64,000 nt of DNA from Bdellovibrionales bacterium (GCA_027459485.1 DAIDIG010000009.1:38123-102122), one strand, 5' to 3'. Numbered from the stretch's first letter, positions 7,896 to 18,256 are shown. Made by a program: numbers and translations. Notes: generated by a model not told the origin, from the letters alone.

Positions 7896-9344
7896 ATGAG
7901 ATCGCAACTTGTACTTTCACTTATATTAGCAATTTCGCCGACTGCGGTTTTGGCCCAATCGCCAAGCATTCCATCCGCAACGGTTATTAAACACGCGAAA
8001 AAGAAAAAATCGAAAAGTTCGGTCATATGGAATGTCGCCGCCCCCACTTTGACCGAAGAAGAAAAAGCCCGCGTGACTATGGAAGACCAAGAGCCGGTGG
8101 TGGCGAAAGCCAAATATACTTGGACGCTCTCGGACGTCATCCGGATCGCCGACCAAAACAATCCGGATTTAAACGCGGCCCGCGCTAATTACAGAGCGGC
8201 TTCGAAGCGTGTGATCGAAGCGTTAAGCGGGTATTTGCCGCAAGTGGATGTTTCGGGCAATTTTGAGCAGACGACTTTGCCGACTCCGAGTGCCGGATCG
8301 GTCAATAACCTCGGCACCAGTTTGCCGTATACGGGCGTTATGGGTTCGGTGCGCCAGACGGTGTTCGATTTCGGCAAAGTGCTCGATCAAATTCTCGCCA
8401 ACCGCGACTATCGAAAATCCGCCAATCAAGAGCGGGCTTCGATCAAATTGGATGTTAATTTGGCGGTTGAGAAGGCGTTTTTCAACGTGGCTTTGACCCA
8501 GAAATTGGTCGAAGTGGCGAAAACCGGCGTCTTGCAATTTGACGAAGTTCAACGGCGAATGGTGGTTCTCGTCAAAACCGGCACACGTCCGAGCTTTGAC
8601 TTGAGCCAGGCGAATTTAGAACTCGCGAAATCGCGTTTGGCGTTGATCAGTGCGCGCAATTCTCGAGACGTAGCGAAAGTCGCGCTTATTACGCTAATGG
8701 GTGTGCCGAATGATACTTCGTTTGCCATCAAAGAAAATCCACCGACGGTATTTAAACATGACCCGAAGAAATTGGACCTCTCGAAACTCACAGCCGAAGC
8801 TTTTGACAGCCGGCCCGAATTAAAAAGTAATCAATTCGCGGTGGCCGCGGCTGAAAAGTTGCACTCCCGAGCCATTAAAGATTTTCTGCCAACAGTAGAT
8901 GCCGAAGCCTGGTACGGCAGGTTCATGCAGAACTATCCTTCACCCATCGCCAACTCGTGGGGTGCGGGTCTGACTTTGACATGGAACATTTTTAACGGCT
9001 TCGACACGACCGCTCATATCGGCGAAATGTACGCGCGGATGAATGAGCAACAAGCGCAATTAGACAAAGAGCGCGACGCCATTTCGGCGGAAGTAGCCAA
9101 TAGTTTGCTCGAGTTTCAACGAAGCGACATCAATATGATCGTCGCCAAGCAAAGTCTCGACTTCGCGAAAATCAATTCACAATTGGCGCAAAAGCGCTAT
9201 GACGCGAACGTTGCCACATTTTTAGAATTGCTCGTTGCCGACACGTCGCTCCTCAGCGCTCAGGCCGAGGACGTGAAGGCCCGCTATCAGAGAGAAATAG
9301 CTTTGGCTTCGTTACAGCGCGCGGTGAATGGGCCCCTTGAATGA
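7896..9344 (+). CDS. TolC-family outer-membrane efflux channel, 482 aa
   Basis: Trimeric outer-membrane exit duct of a tripartite efflux pump. The ATG at 7896 gives a proper signal peptide (ending 'SPTAVLA'), so it is preferred to the TTG at 7866. A Lys-rich stretch follows, then the two OEP repeats: 'WTLSDVIRIADQNNPDLNAARANY' starts the first, and the second begins around residue 290 with 'SRPELKSNQFAVAAAEK'. Long helical regions are typical of the periplasmic tunnel. The stop overlaps the adaptor gene start (ATGA), giving translational coupling. Substrate unknown. Confidence 0.9.
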   Translation: MRSQLVLSLILAISPTAVLAQSPSIPSATVIKHAKKKKSKSSVIWNVAAPTLTEEEKARVTMEDQEPVVAKAKYTWTLSDVIRIADQNNPDLNAARANYRAASKRVIEALSGYLPQVDVSGNFEQTTLPTPSAGSVNNLGTSLPYTGVMGSVRQTVFDFGKVLDQILANRDYRKSANQERASIKLDVNLAVEKAFFNVALTQKLVEVAKTGVLQFDEVQRRMVVLVKTGTRPSFDLSQANLELAKSRLALISARNSRDVAKVALITLMGVPNDTSFAIKENPPTVFKHDPKKLDLSKLTAEAFDSRPELKSNQFAVAAAEKLHSRAIKDFLPTVDAEAWYGRFMQNYPSPIANSWGAGLTLTWNIFNGFDTTAHIGEMYARMNEQQAQLDKERDAISAEVANSLLEFQRSDINMIVAKQSLDFAKINSQLAQKRYDANVATFLELLVADTSLLSAQAEDVKARYQREIALASLQRAVNGPLE

Positions 9345-10504
9345 CAGACTTAAACCGAGGTGATTATTTGGAAAACGGCAAATCGCACGGACACTCGCAT
9401 CCGCATCGCTCCCACTGGTTGCAGGACGTAAAAAAAGTTGTCTTTTCAAGAAACGGACTCATCGGCTTGGGCATTATCGCCGGATTAATCGCTATGCGAA
9501 TCGGCGTGAATCTTTTAACTGAGAAACACAAAATAAAGTACGTCCCATCGGTTGGCGTGATTCAGCCGGTCGTACGCTCGATCGATTCAACGATGACATT
9601 GCCGGCAAATATCGAGGCGATCGAAGAGGCCAGTATTTTTTCGCACGTCACCGGCTATTTAAAAAAGATTTATGTGGATGAAGGCGACAAAGTCAAAAAG
9701 AACGAACTATTGGCCACCATCGATGCGCCTGACATCGTCGATCAGTACAACAACACGAAAGCTGAGTACCAGTACCAGAAGGTGACTCGTGATCGTTATC
9801 AGCAACTTGTTCAGCAGCAAGTGATTTCGCAGCAGGAGTTCGACACGGTCGACGCCAAATACAATGAAGCAAAAGCTTTATACGAAGCCGCCGCGGCCAA
9901 CCTTGCCTATACCTATATTCGTGCTCCGTTTGCCGGTAATATCGCTCGACGATATAAATACCCGGGTGATTTGATCACGGTCGGTAAAGGGCAACAGCAT
10001 CCGATATTCTTAGAGGTCAACGAAGGGACGTTGCGTATTTCGATCAACGTGCCGCAAACAAATGTCGCGGCGGTCAGTTTGGGCGAAACGGTTGACATTC
10101 GTGTCGATGCGTTCCCGAACGAGGTGTTTAAGGGTGAAATTTCGCGCATCGATGACCAGTTAGACCCGACAACCAAAACGCAGCGGGTGTTGGTGGATAT
10201 TAAAAATACCGACAATTTGCACGCCGGCATGTTCGCGAATGTGATTTTGGATTTTGCCCACAAGGATAATGCGCTCACGTTACCCCAAGACGTGATCGAG
10301 ACCGAAGGCGACAAAAGCTATGTATTTTTGCTCGTCGATAATACGGCCAAGAAAACACCGATCAAGACAGGAATAAAAGACGGCACTGTCGTCGAAATTA
10401 CAGATGGCTTGAAGGCAACGGATCAGGTCATTTCGTCTCAAAGCGCCCAGTTAGTGGATGGCATGAAGGTAAGACCCGTTCAATCAACACCACATCAGGG
10501 GTAA
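9341..10504 (+). CDS. RND efflux periplasmic adaptor (HlyD/AcrA family), 387 aa
   Basis: Membrane-fusion protein linking the permease at 10511 to the TolC protein upstream. It has an unusual His-rich cytoplasmic N-terminus ('HGHSHPHRSHW') and one transmembrane anchor near residues 37-57 rather than a lipobox. The lipoyl/barrel-sandwich motif is 'GDKVKKNELLATIDAPDI', followed by a coiled coil (residues about 125-190), the second lipoyl half 'YTYIRAPFAGNIARR' and the beta-barrel. The His-rich tail could bind metal ions, which is inference. Overlaps by four nt with the upstream gene and is 6 nt from the permease. Confidence 0.9.
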   Translation: MTDLNRGDYLENGKSHGHSHPHRSHWLQDVKKVVFSRNGLIGLGIIAGLIAMRIGVNLLTEKHKIKYVPSVGVIQPVVRSIDSTMTLPANIEAIEEASIFSHVTGYLKKIYVDEGDKVKKNELLATIDAPDIVDQYNNTKAEYQYQKVTRDRYQQLVQQQVISQQEFDTVDAKYNEAKALYEAAAANLAYTYIRAPFAGNIARRYKYPGDLITVGKGQQHPIFLEVNEGTLRISINVPQTNVAAVSLGETVDIRVDAFPNEVFKGEISRIDDQLDPTTKTQRVLVDIKNTDNLHAGMFANVILDFAHKDNALTLPQDVIETEGDKSYVFLLVDNTAKKTPIKTGIKDGTVVEITDGLKATDQVISSQSAQLVDGMKVRPVQSTPHQG

Positions 10505-10510
10505 ACGAAC

Positions 10511-13500
10511 TTGGTACAGTCGGCCTTAAAAAATCCGTACACAATTATCGTCTCGTTTTTGATGGTTTTTGTGATCGGGTTGTTTGCGCTCATGAAGATG
10601 CCACTCGATATTTTGCCTGTCTTTCGGTTGCCCGCCGTGATGGTCGTCACGACTTACACCGGTATGCCGCCCGATATGATGGAGATGGACATCACCAACC
10701 GCCTCGAGCGTTGGTTGGCGCAAGCCTCGGGGCTCGATCACATTGAATCGCGCTCGCTGCCGCAAGTGAGTATTGTGAATTTATTTTTTCAGCCGGGCGT
10801 CGACCCGAACAATGCGCTCACTCAGGTCAGCAGCCTTGTTTCGTCTGACTTGCACTATTTGCCGCCCGGCACGCTCCCGCCAATCGTGATGGCGTACGAC
10901 CCGACCGCCAACTTGCCTGTCGGCCTTGTAACAGTCCACACCGATCACGCCACCCAGGCGAAAATGTGGGACGAATCGAACTTTATCATTCGCCCGGCTT
11001 TCAACTCGGTACCGGGTGCCGTCGCGCCGGTTGTTTTCGGCGGTAAGATTCGCCAGGTGATGGTCTATCTCAATCGAGAAAAATTACTGGGCCACAACAT
11101 CGCCCCGCTCGATGTGGTGAATACGCTGAAAACCGGTAACGCGATGATCCCGACCGGTGACGCCAAAATTGGCAACTTCGACTACATGATCACGAGTAAC
11201 GGGATGGTGCCGAGTGTTGATGCGTTTAACGACATCCCGATTACAGTCGACAATACCGGTGCGCCGATTTTTATCAAAGACGTCGGTGAAGCGAAAGACT
11301 CATCGGCGGTGCAAACTGAAGCCGTGCAGGTAAATGGCGTATTGCAAACCTACGTGCCCATTTTTCGCGGTGTCGGCAGTAACACGCTCAACGTCGTGGC
11401 GGGTATAAAAGCCGAGATCCCAAAAGTTTTGAATTCCTTGCCAGATGGGACGAAGCTTCGCTTCTTATTTGACCAATCGGTCAACGTACGTGACGCGGTA
11501 TTTGATGTGATTCGAGAGCTTGTCGTGGGCGTTTTGTTGGCCTCGATCGTCATCTTTTTCTTTCTCGGCAATCTGACACCGACATTTATTGCGAGTGTGG
11601 CGATCCCGCTTTCTGTCATCGGGTGTATGGCGGGGCTTTACTTTATGGGTGAATCTCTGAACTTGATGACTCTCGGCGGTCTGGCCCTGGTGACGGGGCC
11701 TCTGATCGACATGGCGGTCGTGATCTTAGAAAACATCGAACGTCATTTGGAGTTAGGTAAGCTGCCGAAAGACGCAGCACTTGATGGTACGTCCGAAGTG
11801 ACGTTACCGGTTTTGGTGTCGGCGCTCGCGTTAATCATTGTGTTTTTTCCGGTCGTTTTTTTCGAGGGCCTTGGCAAAGACTTGTTTTCGCCGATGGCTT
11901 TGTCTGTGGCCATTGCCGTTATCATTTCATTTTTCTGTGCGACCACATTGGTGCCGCTTGCCGCTTCGAAGTTTTTTAAGCCGCACGAAAAAGGCCACGG
12001 CGACGAAGCTCGACATGAAGATGAGAAGCGCCAATGGGTGGCCATTCGCATGTTTAATAAATATTACGGAATATTGCGCGATAAGTACGTCTCGGTGCTA
12101 GACGCGGCCATCGGCAAGCCTCACGTTTTTGTCGCGGTGGTCGTTATGGTGATCGTTGTGTCGCTGGGGCTTGTGCCTATGCTCGGTTCCGAGTTTTTCC
12201 CGGTTGCCGATCACGGTCAATTTTTCATTCGAGTTCGCGGTGTCGTGGGCACACGAATCGAAAAAACGGTCGAAATGGTCGCCAAAGTATCGACGGCTAT
12301 TCGACAAGACTTACCGAAAAATTCCGTCGACGTGATTTTGGCTAACTCAGGCGTGTTGCCCAGTTGGGCGGCCGCTTATACGCCGAACTCGGCCACTCAC
12401 GAAGCTTTACTCGAAGTGGAAATGAAAGAAGGTCATTCGGCGCGAAATGCGATCAACACTCTGAGGCAGAAATTAGCCCCCGCATTCCCCGCCGTTCGTT
12501 TTGCATACACGATGATCGACCCGGTTTCGTCGGCGCTGAACTACGGCGCGCTATCACCGATTGACCTGCGCGTTGTCGGCCCCGATTACGATCAAAGTTC
12601 AAAAATCGCCGGCAATATTTTAAACCAAATGAATTCAGTTCGTGGCATAACAGACTCATTTATCGAGCAAGAACTCAATTATCCGTCTATGCATATTGAT
12701 GTGAACCGCGTGAAATCAGCGTACTTGGGCCTCACAGCCGATAAGGTGATCAAAAACGTGATTACAGCTCTCGGCTCGAGCGTGCTGTTCTCGCCAAACT
12801 TTTGGGACGACCCGGTTTCAGGCAACAACTATTACGTGGGCGCCATTTACCCCGATAACGAAATTACCCGCGAGGTCATCGCGAATATTCCGATCACCCC
12901 GCAAAAAACAATCTTAGGTAAATCGCAGCCGACGCTTTTGCGAAACATCGCGACGATTACTCCTGAAATTATACCCACGCAGTTCACGCATATTCGATTA
13001 CAACGCGTGATGGATGTGAAAGCGAATGTGACGGGGCGTGATATCGGCTCGGTGGCTTCTGACATCGATAAAATCGTGAGCCATGTGAAAATGCCCAAAG
13101 CCTACACGGTTGAGTGGGGCGGCGCGATCGCGGCGATGCGCGCGTCATTCGGTAACATGGGCGGCGGTATGGCGCTTTCTCTCGTGCTTATTTTTCTTTT
13201 GATGGTGGCGCAGCTGAAGTCGTTTATCGATCCGCTTCTGATTTTGGCTACAATCCCCGCCGGTTTTACCGGTGTTTTTTGGATGCTGTTTTTAACCAAT
13301 ACCACGCTGAATATTCAGTCGATGATGGGTATGATCATGCTCATTGGTATTATCGTCGCGAACTGCGTAATTTTGACGGATTTCGCGAACCAACGTCTGG
13401 CGAGTGGCTTAACTCCGTTGATGGCGATGCGCGAGGCGGGTTTGACTCGTTTACGCCCAATTCTTATGACGGCAATTTCAACCGTCATGGCATTGTTGCC

Positions 13501-13660
13501 GTCGTCGTTATCTGGCGCGAATGCTCCGCTAGCTCGCGCAGTGATCGGTGGGTTACTCACGGGTACGTTTCTCACGTTGACGTTTTTGCCGGCCTTGTAT
13601 GTGCTAGTCAAAAGCCGTCATGAGTTACCCGGTGCTACGCCGACGAACCCGGTGAGCTAA
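10511..13660 (+). CDS. RND efflux permease, 1049 aa
   Basis: Inner-membrane proton-driven pump with the usual 12-helix, two large periplasmic loop layout. Length matches the RND family (1020-1060). The start is TTG at 10511, 6 nt after the adaptor stop, with AGGGG upstream. In TM4 the proton-relay region reads 'GPLIDMAVVILENIER'. One Asp is present, and the second Asp of AcrB (D408) is Met. In TM10 the AcrB Lys position reads 'IIVANCVIL', so the Lys is absent. This places it away from classical HAE-1 drug pumps and nearer divergent or metal-type RND members. The substrate cannot be assigned. Last gene of the operon. Confidence 0.9.
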   Translation: MVQSALKNPYTIIVSFLMVFVIGLFALMKMPLDILPVFRLPAVMVVTTYTGMPPDMMEMDITNRLERWLAQASGLDHIESRSLPQVSIVNLFFQPGVDPNNALTQVSSLVSSDLHYLPPGTLPPIVMAYDPTANLPVGLVTVHTDHATQAKMWDESNFIIRPAFNSVPGAVAPVVFGGKIRQVMVYLNREKLLGHNIAPLDVVNTLKTGNAMIPTGDAKIGNFDYMITSNGMVPSVDAFNDIPITVDNTGAPIFIKDVGEAKDSSAVQTEAVQVNGVLQTYVPIFRGVGSNTLNVVAGIKAEIPKVLNSLPDGTKLRFLFDQSVNVRDAVFDVIRELVVGVLLASIVIFFFLGNLTPTFIASVAIPLSVIGCMAGLYFMGESLNLMTLGGLALVTGPLIDMAVVILENIERHLELGKLPKDAALDGTSEVTLPVLVSALALIIVFFPVVFFEGLGKDLFSPMALSVAIAVIISFFCATTLVPLAASKFFKPHEKGHGDEARHEDEKRQWVAIRMFNKYYGILRDKYVSVLDAAIGKPHVFVAVVVMVIVVSLGLVPMLGSEFFPVADHGQFFIRVRGVVGTRIEKTVEMVAKVSTAIRQDLPKNSVDVILANSGVLPSWAAAYTPNSATHEALLEVEMKEGHSARNAINTLRQKLAPAFPAVRFAYTMIDPVSSALNYGALSPIDLRVVGPDYDQSSKIAGNILNQMNSVRGITDSFIEQELNYPSMHIDVNRVKSAYLGLTADKVIKNVITALGSSVLFSPNFWDDPVSGNNYYVGAIYPDNEITREVIANIPITPQKTILGKSQPTLLRNIATITPEIIPTQFTHIRLQRVMDVKANVTGRDIGSVASDIDKIVSHVKMPKAYTVEWGGAIAAMRASFGNMGGGMALSLVLIFLLMVAQLKSFIDPLLILATIPAGFTGVFWMLFLTNTTLNIQSMMGMIMLIGIIVANCVILTDFANQRLASGLTPLMAMREAGLTRLRPILMTAISTVMALLPSSLSGANAPLARAVIGGLLTGTFLTLTFLPALYVLVKSRHELPGATPTNPVS

Positions 13661-13682
13661 CGGCCATTCGATCTGACGTGAA

Positions 13683-14330
13683 TCACATTTTTTCAAGCTC
13701 AGTTAGAAAACGCTGCCAACGTTTGTCGTTATCTTGCAGTTCATTGAAAACCGAATTGCCTTGAGCGCTTCGCACTTGATCCATCCAGAAAAAGTAGGCG
13801 AACGAGATCGGGCCGAGAAAATTGAAGAAGTGACCGTAGATCGCCTTAAAGCTGCCCTGATACCAACCTATGGCAGTCGCAATCAATGCGATTATGATTG
13901 TAATAGTGGTCATGTGCTTGCCGGCGTAAATGGGGCCGGTCGCCTGTTGCTCTTGTATCGCCGTCTGAAAAAGCTGAAGCCTTCTGAACTGCTCGTCTCC
14001 GAACATTCCCATTTTATATATTTCAGTAATTAAAAAGTAGAGTGCGGACTGTGCGGTGATCGATTTTCCGCCCTTCGCGTTTGCGTGGTTCAGCACGTCC
14101 GCGAGCTGTTGGCTTTGGGTCTTAGCATCGACAAAGGGGTCGAAGAAGTAATGAAGAAAGCGCTGGCCCAAATCGCTGTGCGAGATCGCGATGGTCGCCT
14201 CGCGATGGCGCGGGGATTCGAATTTGTAAGCCGATATTTGGCGACTAAACGTCGGGACACCCATCTGCGTCTGCGGGGCAGCCATCGAATTCAGTGCAAT
14301 CACTACGGGTAATAGGCTTTTTGCATTCAT
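13683..14330 (-). CDS. Hypothetical membrane protein, 215 aa
   Basis: No family recognised. An in-frame TTG would start 18 nt upstream, but ATG 14330 gives a short signal-like N-terminus ('AKSLLPVVIALNSMAA'). The middle is soluble and helical, and two hydrophobic segments lie near the C-terminus ('MTTITIIIALIATAIGWY' and 'FNFLGPISFAYFFW'), followed by a charged tail. It converges on the RND operon with 22 nt between stops. Role unknown. Confidence 0.5.
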   Translation of the reverse strand: MNAKSLLPVVIALNSMAAPQTQMGVPTFSRQISAYKFESPRHREATIAISHSDLGQRFLHYFFDPFVDAKTQSQQLADVLNHANAKGGKSITAQSALYFLITEIYKMGMFGDEQFRRLQLFQTAIQEQQATGPIYAGKHMTTITIIIALIATAIGWYQGSFKAIYGHFFNFLGPISFAYFFWMDQVRSAQGNSVFNELQDNDKRWQRFLTELEKM

Positions 14331-14623
14331 AGAAATAGGATCGAGCAACGATCATGCCGCTTGACGGCCTATTTCGATAAATTTGCAAAATCAGGAGATC
14401 AGGCGATCACTTCGGGGCGTAGGAGTTTTTTACGCTCCAGCAATCGGTGATCGGGCGTTCAATTTGGCCGGCGCATTGATAGGGGGTGGGGACGATTTGG
14501 TTCTTTGCCGGTAATAAGACGGTCGTAACGTCCGGATTACAACCAGTTCCTTTAACTTAAGGCGATTCAGATCTTCGATGGCACATGGTTTGCTAGATAA
14601 TCCCGAAAAACTGGAGGCATAAA

Positions 14624-15520
14624 ATGTTGTACAGATCGGCATTGCAAGCTCAATTGTGTGCGCTAACGATCGGGTTGGCCCTTGGCACGTCGGTATTCGC
14701 CGCCACCCCGGTTGGCCGCATCGAGTGTAGCAGCATTCGACCGTCTGTTCGCTCATCTCAACAGTTAATAGTTGTGCTGACTAAAAATTGGAAATCAGTG
14801 AATGCGACAATTTTCGCTTATGAGCGAAATTTTTACGGGCAGTGGGTGCCGATTGCCGAGAATATAGACGGGCGGGTCGGGACGAACGGTCTCGGTTGGG
14901 GGCAGGGGATACAGCGCGTGAGCGGCGATACGGACGTCAACTTTAGAAAGTCCGCATTTCGATTTGAAGGGGACAATAAAGCTCCGGCCGGAGTATTTAC
15001 GCTTGGGCCTACATTTGGTATTTACCCGTCGATTCGAACTGAAGAACAGAAAAAAGGCAATACGTTTATTCCTGTGCAAGACGGTTTGAACTGCCCAGAC
15101 GATTATCGGTCACCCGGATACAATCAGTTTGTCACTCTCGCGGGTGAGCCACGAATTCCGGGCCTTAAAGTTTTAACTCCGTCGCAGATAATCGATTCTG
15201 AAAATATGATCGAAATGGTCGACCCTCAGAACCCGCACTACGGTTACAAAGGGTGGCTACCGTATCAACTGGGCGTATTTGTTAACAATAACACGGGGGC
15301 GGTGAAGGCAGACCCTGCGACCCATACACCCTACGGCTCATGTATCTTTTTGCATGTTATGCAGCCCGATGGTAAAGGTACGGCCGGTTGCACGTCGATG
15401 CGGCTCGTAGATCTCAAGCAGCTGGTGAAGTGGCGCGATGATAAGAAGCATCCACTCCTCATCCAACTGCCTGTCGATCAATGGAACGACATTCGTAATC
15501 GGTGCGGTGATTTGCCTTAA
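14624..15520 (+). CDS. L,D-transpeptidase (YkuD-like) family protein, 298 aa
   Basis: Periplasmic enzyme that cross-links peptidoglycan stem peptides or attaches proteins to them through a catalytic Cys. GGAGG precedes the ATG. The signal peptide is 'LGTSVFAA'. The C-terminal part contains 'GSCIFLHVMQPDGKGTAGC', giving the His-then-(S/T)xGC spacing of the YkuD active site, with Thr-Ser after the Cys. The N-terminal part has the 'DNKAPAGVFTLG' strand typical of the fold. It is followed 20 nt later by a small exported protein gene in the same direction. Predators such as Bdellovibrio carry many such enzymes for prey-wall remodelling. That link is inference here. Confidence 0.8.
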   Translation: MLYRSALQAQLCALTIGLALGTSVFAATPVGRIECSSIRPSVRSSQQLIVVLTKNWKSVNATIFAYERNFYGQWVPIAENIDGRVGTNGLGWGQGIQRVSGDTDVNFRKSAFRFEGDNKAPAGVFTLGPTFGIYPSIRTEEQKKGNTFIPVQDGLNCPDDYRSPGYNQFVTLAGEPRIPGLKVLTPSQIIDSENMIEMVDPQNPHYGYKGWLPYQLGVFVNNNTGAVKADPATHTPYGSCIFLHVMQPDGKGTAGCTSMRLVDLKQLVKWRDDKKHPLLIQLPVDQWNDIRNRCGDLP

Positions 15521-15539
15521 TTGTAAATCGAGGGAAACG

Positions 15540-15914
15540 ATGAAAGCATTTCTAATGCTCGGCCTGTGTTTAAGTGTTGTTGTACCTGCAATGGCTGCGA
15601 CTGCCAAATTTTCAAAACTGGAATGCTCGGGCACTGACGGGCAAGCCATGTTCATTTCAGGGCTGGGTTCGAATCGCCTCGAAATCAAAGGCTCGTATTA
15701 TATGGGTAATTTGACTGTGAAGCGCGCCACCGACGGCGACTGTAAAGGGCGAAAGTCATTTTGCGCTGAAATCGGCGGGTGGATGCTTAACATTCCGCAG
15801 CGGTTGGCTAATGGTGAACAGCGCTCCGGTTATGTTTGGGAAAATGGCGACGCCGATGACCGGCCGGAAAATAATCGGTTAGGCGATCGCTACCGGTGCA
15901 TTGCCGTTCGTTAG
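15540..15914 (+). CDS. Small exported protein, 124 aa
   Basis: The start at 15540 is supported by GAGGG just upstream and by a clean signal peptide 'MKAFLMLGLCLSVVVPAMA'. The mature part has four Cys residues (as in 'LECSG' and 'YRCIAV'), probably forming disulfides, and no recognised family. It sits 19 nt after the L,D-transpeptidase gene, so the two are probably co-expressed and act in the periplasm. The stop overlaps the convergent lon stop by three nt. Confidence 0.6.
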   Translation: MKAFLMLGLCLSVVVPAMAATAKFSKLECSGTDGQAMFISGLGSNRLEIKGSYYMGNLTVKRATDGDCKGRKSFCAEIGGWMLNIPQRLANGEQRSGYVWENGDADDRPENNRLGDRYRCIAVR

Positions 15915-18256
15915 TGCGTCTTCGCTATTTGTGTGTCTGTGCGATAATCGGCGGGCCGATCATCCTCTAGGGCGGCTTGAATTCCAGCTCGGACGTCTTC
16001 GACAAATATGAATTTCATTTCATTGCGAGCCACGGCCGGCAACTCAACTAAATCTTTTGCATTGGCTTTCGGCAAGATCACTCGATATATACCGGCTCGT
16101 CGCGCGGCCAATACTTTTTCTTTGATGCCGCCAACGGGTAACACCAGGCCGCTCAATGTAATTTCTCCGGTCATCGCGGTATCTTTTCGCATTGGGCGAT
16201 GGGTGTAAAGCGAAGCAATCGCCGTGGCAATTGCAAGACCGGCAGATGGCCCGTCTTTGGGTATTGCGCCCGCTGGCACGTGCACATGAATTCCCGATTT
16301 GCTGGGGATTTCAAGATTGCCCACTTCGCCGGACGCGACGAAACTCAGGGCCGCTTGTATTGATTCGCGCATGACTTCGCCGAGTTGACCCGTCATTGTC
16401 AGTCCTTCGCGATTGTTTACGACCTTTGTTTCAATATAAAGAACATCACCTCCGGCTTCGGTCCAAGCAAGACCAGTTGCGACCCCTGGCCGGGCCTGTT
16501 TGCGGGCGCGTTCCTGAAAAAATTTTTCAGGGCCGAGGTAAGTTGCGAGCTGTTCAGCTTTGACTTCGGGAGTCTCTGTTTGGCCTTGCGCAACCGCCGT
16601 GGCGATTTTGCGACAAATGCGGCCAAGAGAGCGATCGAGATCCCGCACTCCCGCTTCACGGGTATAATTACGTATGATGGATTGTATCGCGCCGTCACGA
16701 ATAGTTGCGGACTTCAAACCGGCATTTTCAATTTGGCGCGGTAAAAGATAGCGCTTCGCAATTTCCAATTTTTCTTCTTCGGTGTAGCCCGAGAGGCGCA
16801 GAATCTCCATGCGATCGAGGAGCGGGCCCGGAATTGTTTCGAGAGTGTTGGCAGTCGTGATGAAAAAGACCTTTGACAAATTAAAATCGAGATCCAAATA
16901 ATTATCGCGAAACGAGACGTTTTGAACGGGGTCAAGAATCTCCATCAGCGCGGCGGCTGGGTCTCCGCGAAAATCGCGACCGAGCTTATCAATTTCGTCA
17001 AGCATCAGTACGGGGTTGTTCACCTTCGCGCGCCGGATGCCTTGAATAATTCGTCCTGGCATTGCGCCGATGTAAGTGCGCCGGTGTCCGCGCAGTTCGG
17101 CTTCATCGTGCAATCCACCGAGACTGATGCGTTCGAAAACCCGCCCGAGAGCGCGCGCGATCGATTGCCCGAGTGAAGTCTTGCCTGTACCGGGCGGGCC
17201 GACTAAACACAAAATTGGTGACTTGGCTTTCGGGTTCAATTTCATGACAGCCAAATGCTCGATGATACGATCTTTGATGTCTTTGAGATTGAAGTGATCG
17301 GTATCTAGAACCTGGCGTGCGAGGGTGAGATCCAGTATGTCGTTGGTTGATTTGTTCCACGGCAACTCCAAAATTAAATCGATGTACGAGCGGACGACTT
17401 GAAACTCAGGCGACGCCGCCTGCAGCTGCGACAAGCGGTTGAGCTCGCGCTCGAATTCGGGTAGCACGTGGGTCGGAAGTTCGGCTTGTTTCGCTCGTAT
17501 TCGCAACGCTTCGACATCGGTGTCTTGACCGCCTTCGCCGAGTTCTTCTTGAATGGCGCGCAGTTGCTGACGAAGCATGTATTGACGTTGATCTTTGGTC
17601 ATTTCGTTTGTCGCTCGAGACGCGATTTTTTTTCGCAAATCGAGAACCTGCTGCTCGTGACGCAAATACGAAGTCGTGAGTTTGAGGACCTCTGCGGCTG
17701 AAGTGGCCTCAAGAATTTTTTGTTCTTTCTCGAAGCTGAGTCCGAACAATGTCGCGAGCAAATAGGCTTTGCCAGCGGGGTTGCTGACGTTGGCCACGAT
17801 GTCGGGCATTGAAATTTGAGCGTCGGGTTGAGACAACATCTGGATATTTGTCGCGATTTCAAGCAAATTCCCCTCAAGCGCTTCGATTTGCAAGGGATCG
17901 TCCGCCTGAAGCGGTAACGGCCGGTACGTGGCATGAAAGTATTCGTCTTCAAGCTTTAAATCGAGTAGTTCGACGCGCTCGATGCCGTTCACGAGTATTG
18001 TGACGGATGACGACGAGCGCATGATTTTCTTAATTGTGGAGCGCGTGCCGATTTTAAAAATATTGTCAAACGAGACTTCATCGTCTTCGGGGCGCAACTG
18101 CGTGACGGAGATAATCGATTTGTCTTCGCGCTCGAGCGCCCGGTCGATCGCCGTCAGTGAAATCTTTCGCGCCGCCGAAATCGGAAAGAACAGCTGCGGA
18201 AAAACGACGGTATTCTTAAGCGGTAAAACCGGCAAAGTCCTCTTGGAGTTTATCAT
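15911..18256 (-). CDS. lon: ATP-dependent Lon protease, 781 aa
   Basis: Cytoplasmic hexameric AAA+ protease of the LonA class that degrades damaged and regulatory proteins. Domain order: LON substrate-binding N-domain (residues about 8-200), AAA+ module with Walker A 'GPPGTGKTS' and Walker B 'VLMLDEIDKLG', then the protease domain with catalytic Ser671 in 'KDGPSAG' and Lys714 in 'GGIKEKVL'. Length is normal. The ATG overlaps the stop of the upstream hybrid kinase gene (ATGA), so lon is probably translated from the kinase mRNA. No heat-shock-type promoter motif was recognised between them, as no gap exists. Confidence 0.95.
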   Translation of the reverse strand: MINSKRTLPVLPLKNTVVFPQLFFPISAARKISLTAIDRALEREDKSIISVTQLRPEDDEVSFDNIFKIGTRSTIKKIMRSSSSVTILVNGIERVELLDLKLEDEYFHATYRPLPLQADDPLQIEALEGNLLEIATNIQMLSQPDAQISMPDIVANVSNPAGKAYLLATLFGLSFEKEQKILEATSAAEVLKLTTSYLRHEQQVLDLRKKIASRATNEMTKDQRQYMLRQQLRAIQEELGEGGQDTDVEALRIRAKQAELPTHVLPEFERELNRLSQLQAASPEFQVVRSYIDLILELPWNKSTNDILDLTLARQVLDTDHFNLKDIKDRIIEHLAVMKLNPKAKSPILCLVGPPGTGKTSLGQSIARALGRVFERISLGGLHDEAELRGHRRTYIGAMPGRIIQGIRRAKVNNPVLMLDEIDKLGRDFRGDPAAALMEILDPVQNVSFRDNYLDLDFNLSKVFFITTANTLETIPGPLLDRMEILRLSGYTEEEKLEIAKRYLLPRQIENAGLKSATIRDGAIQSIIRNYTREAGVRDLDRSLGRICRKIATAVAQGQTETPEVKAEQLATYLGPEKFFQERARKQARPGVATGLAWTEAGGDVLYIETKVVNNREGLTMTGQLGEVMRESIQAALSFVASGEVGNLEIPSKSGIHVHVPAGAIPKDGPSAGLAIATAIASLYTHRPMRKDTAMTGEITLSGLVLPVGGIKEKVLAARRAGIYRVILPKANAKDLVELPAVARNEMKFIFVEDVRAGIQAALEDDRPADYRTDTQIAKTH

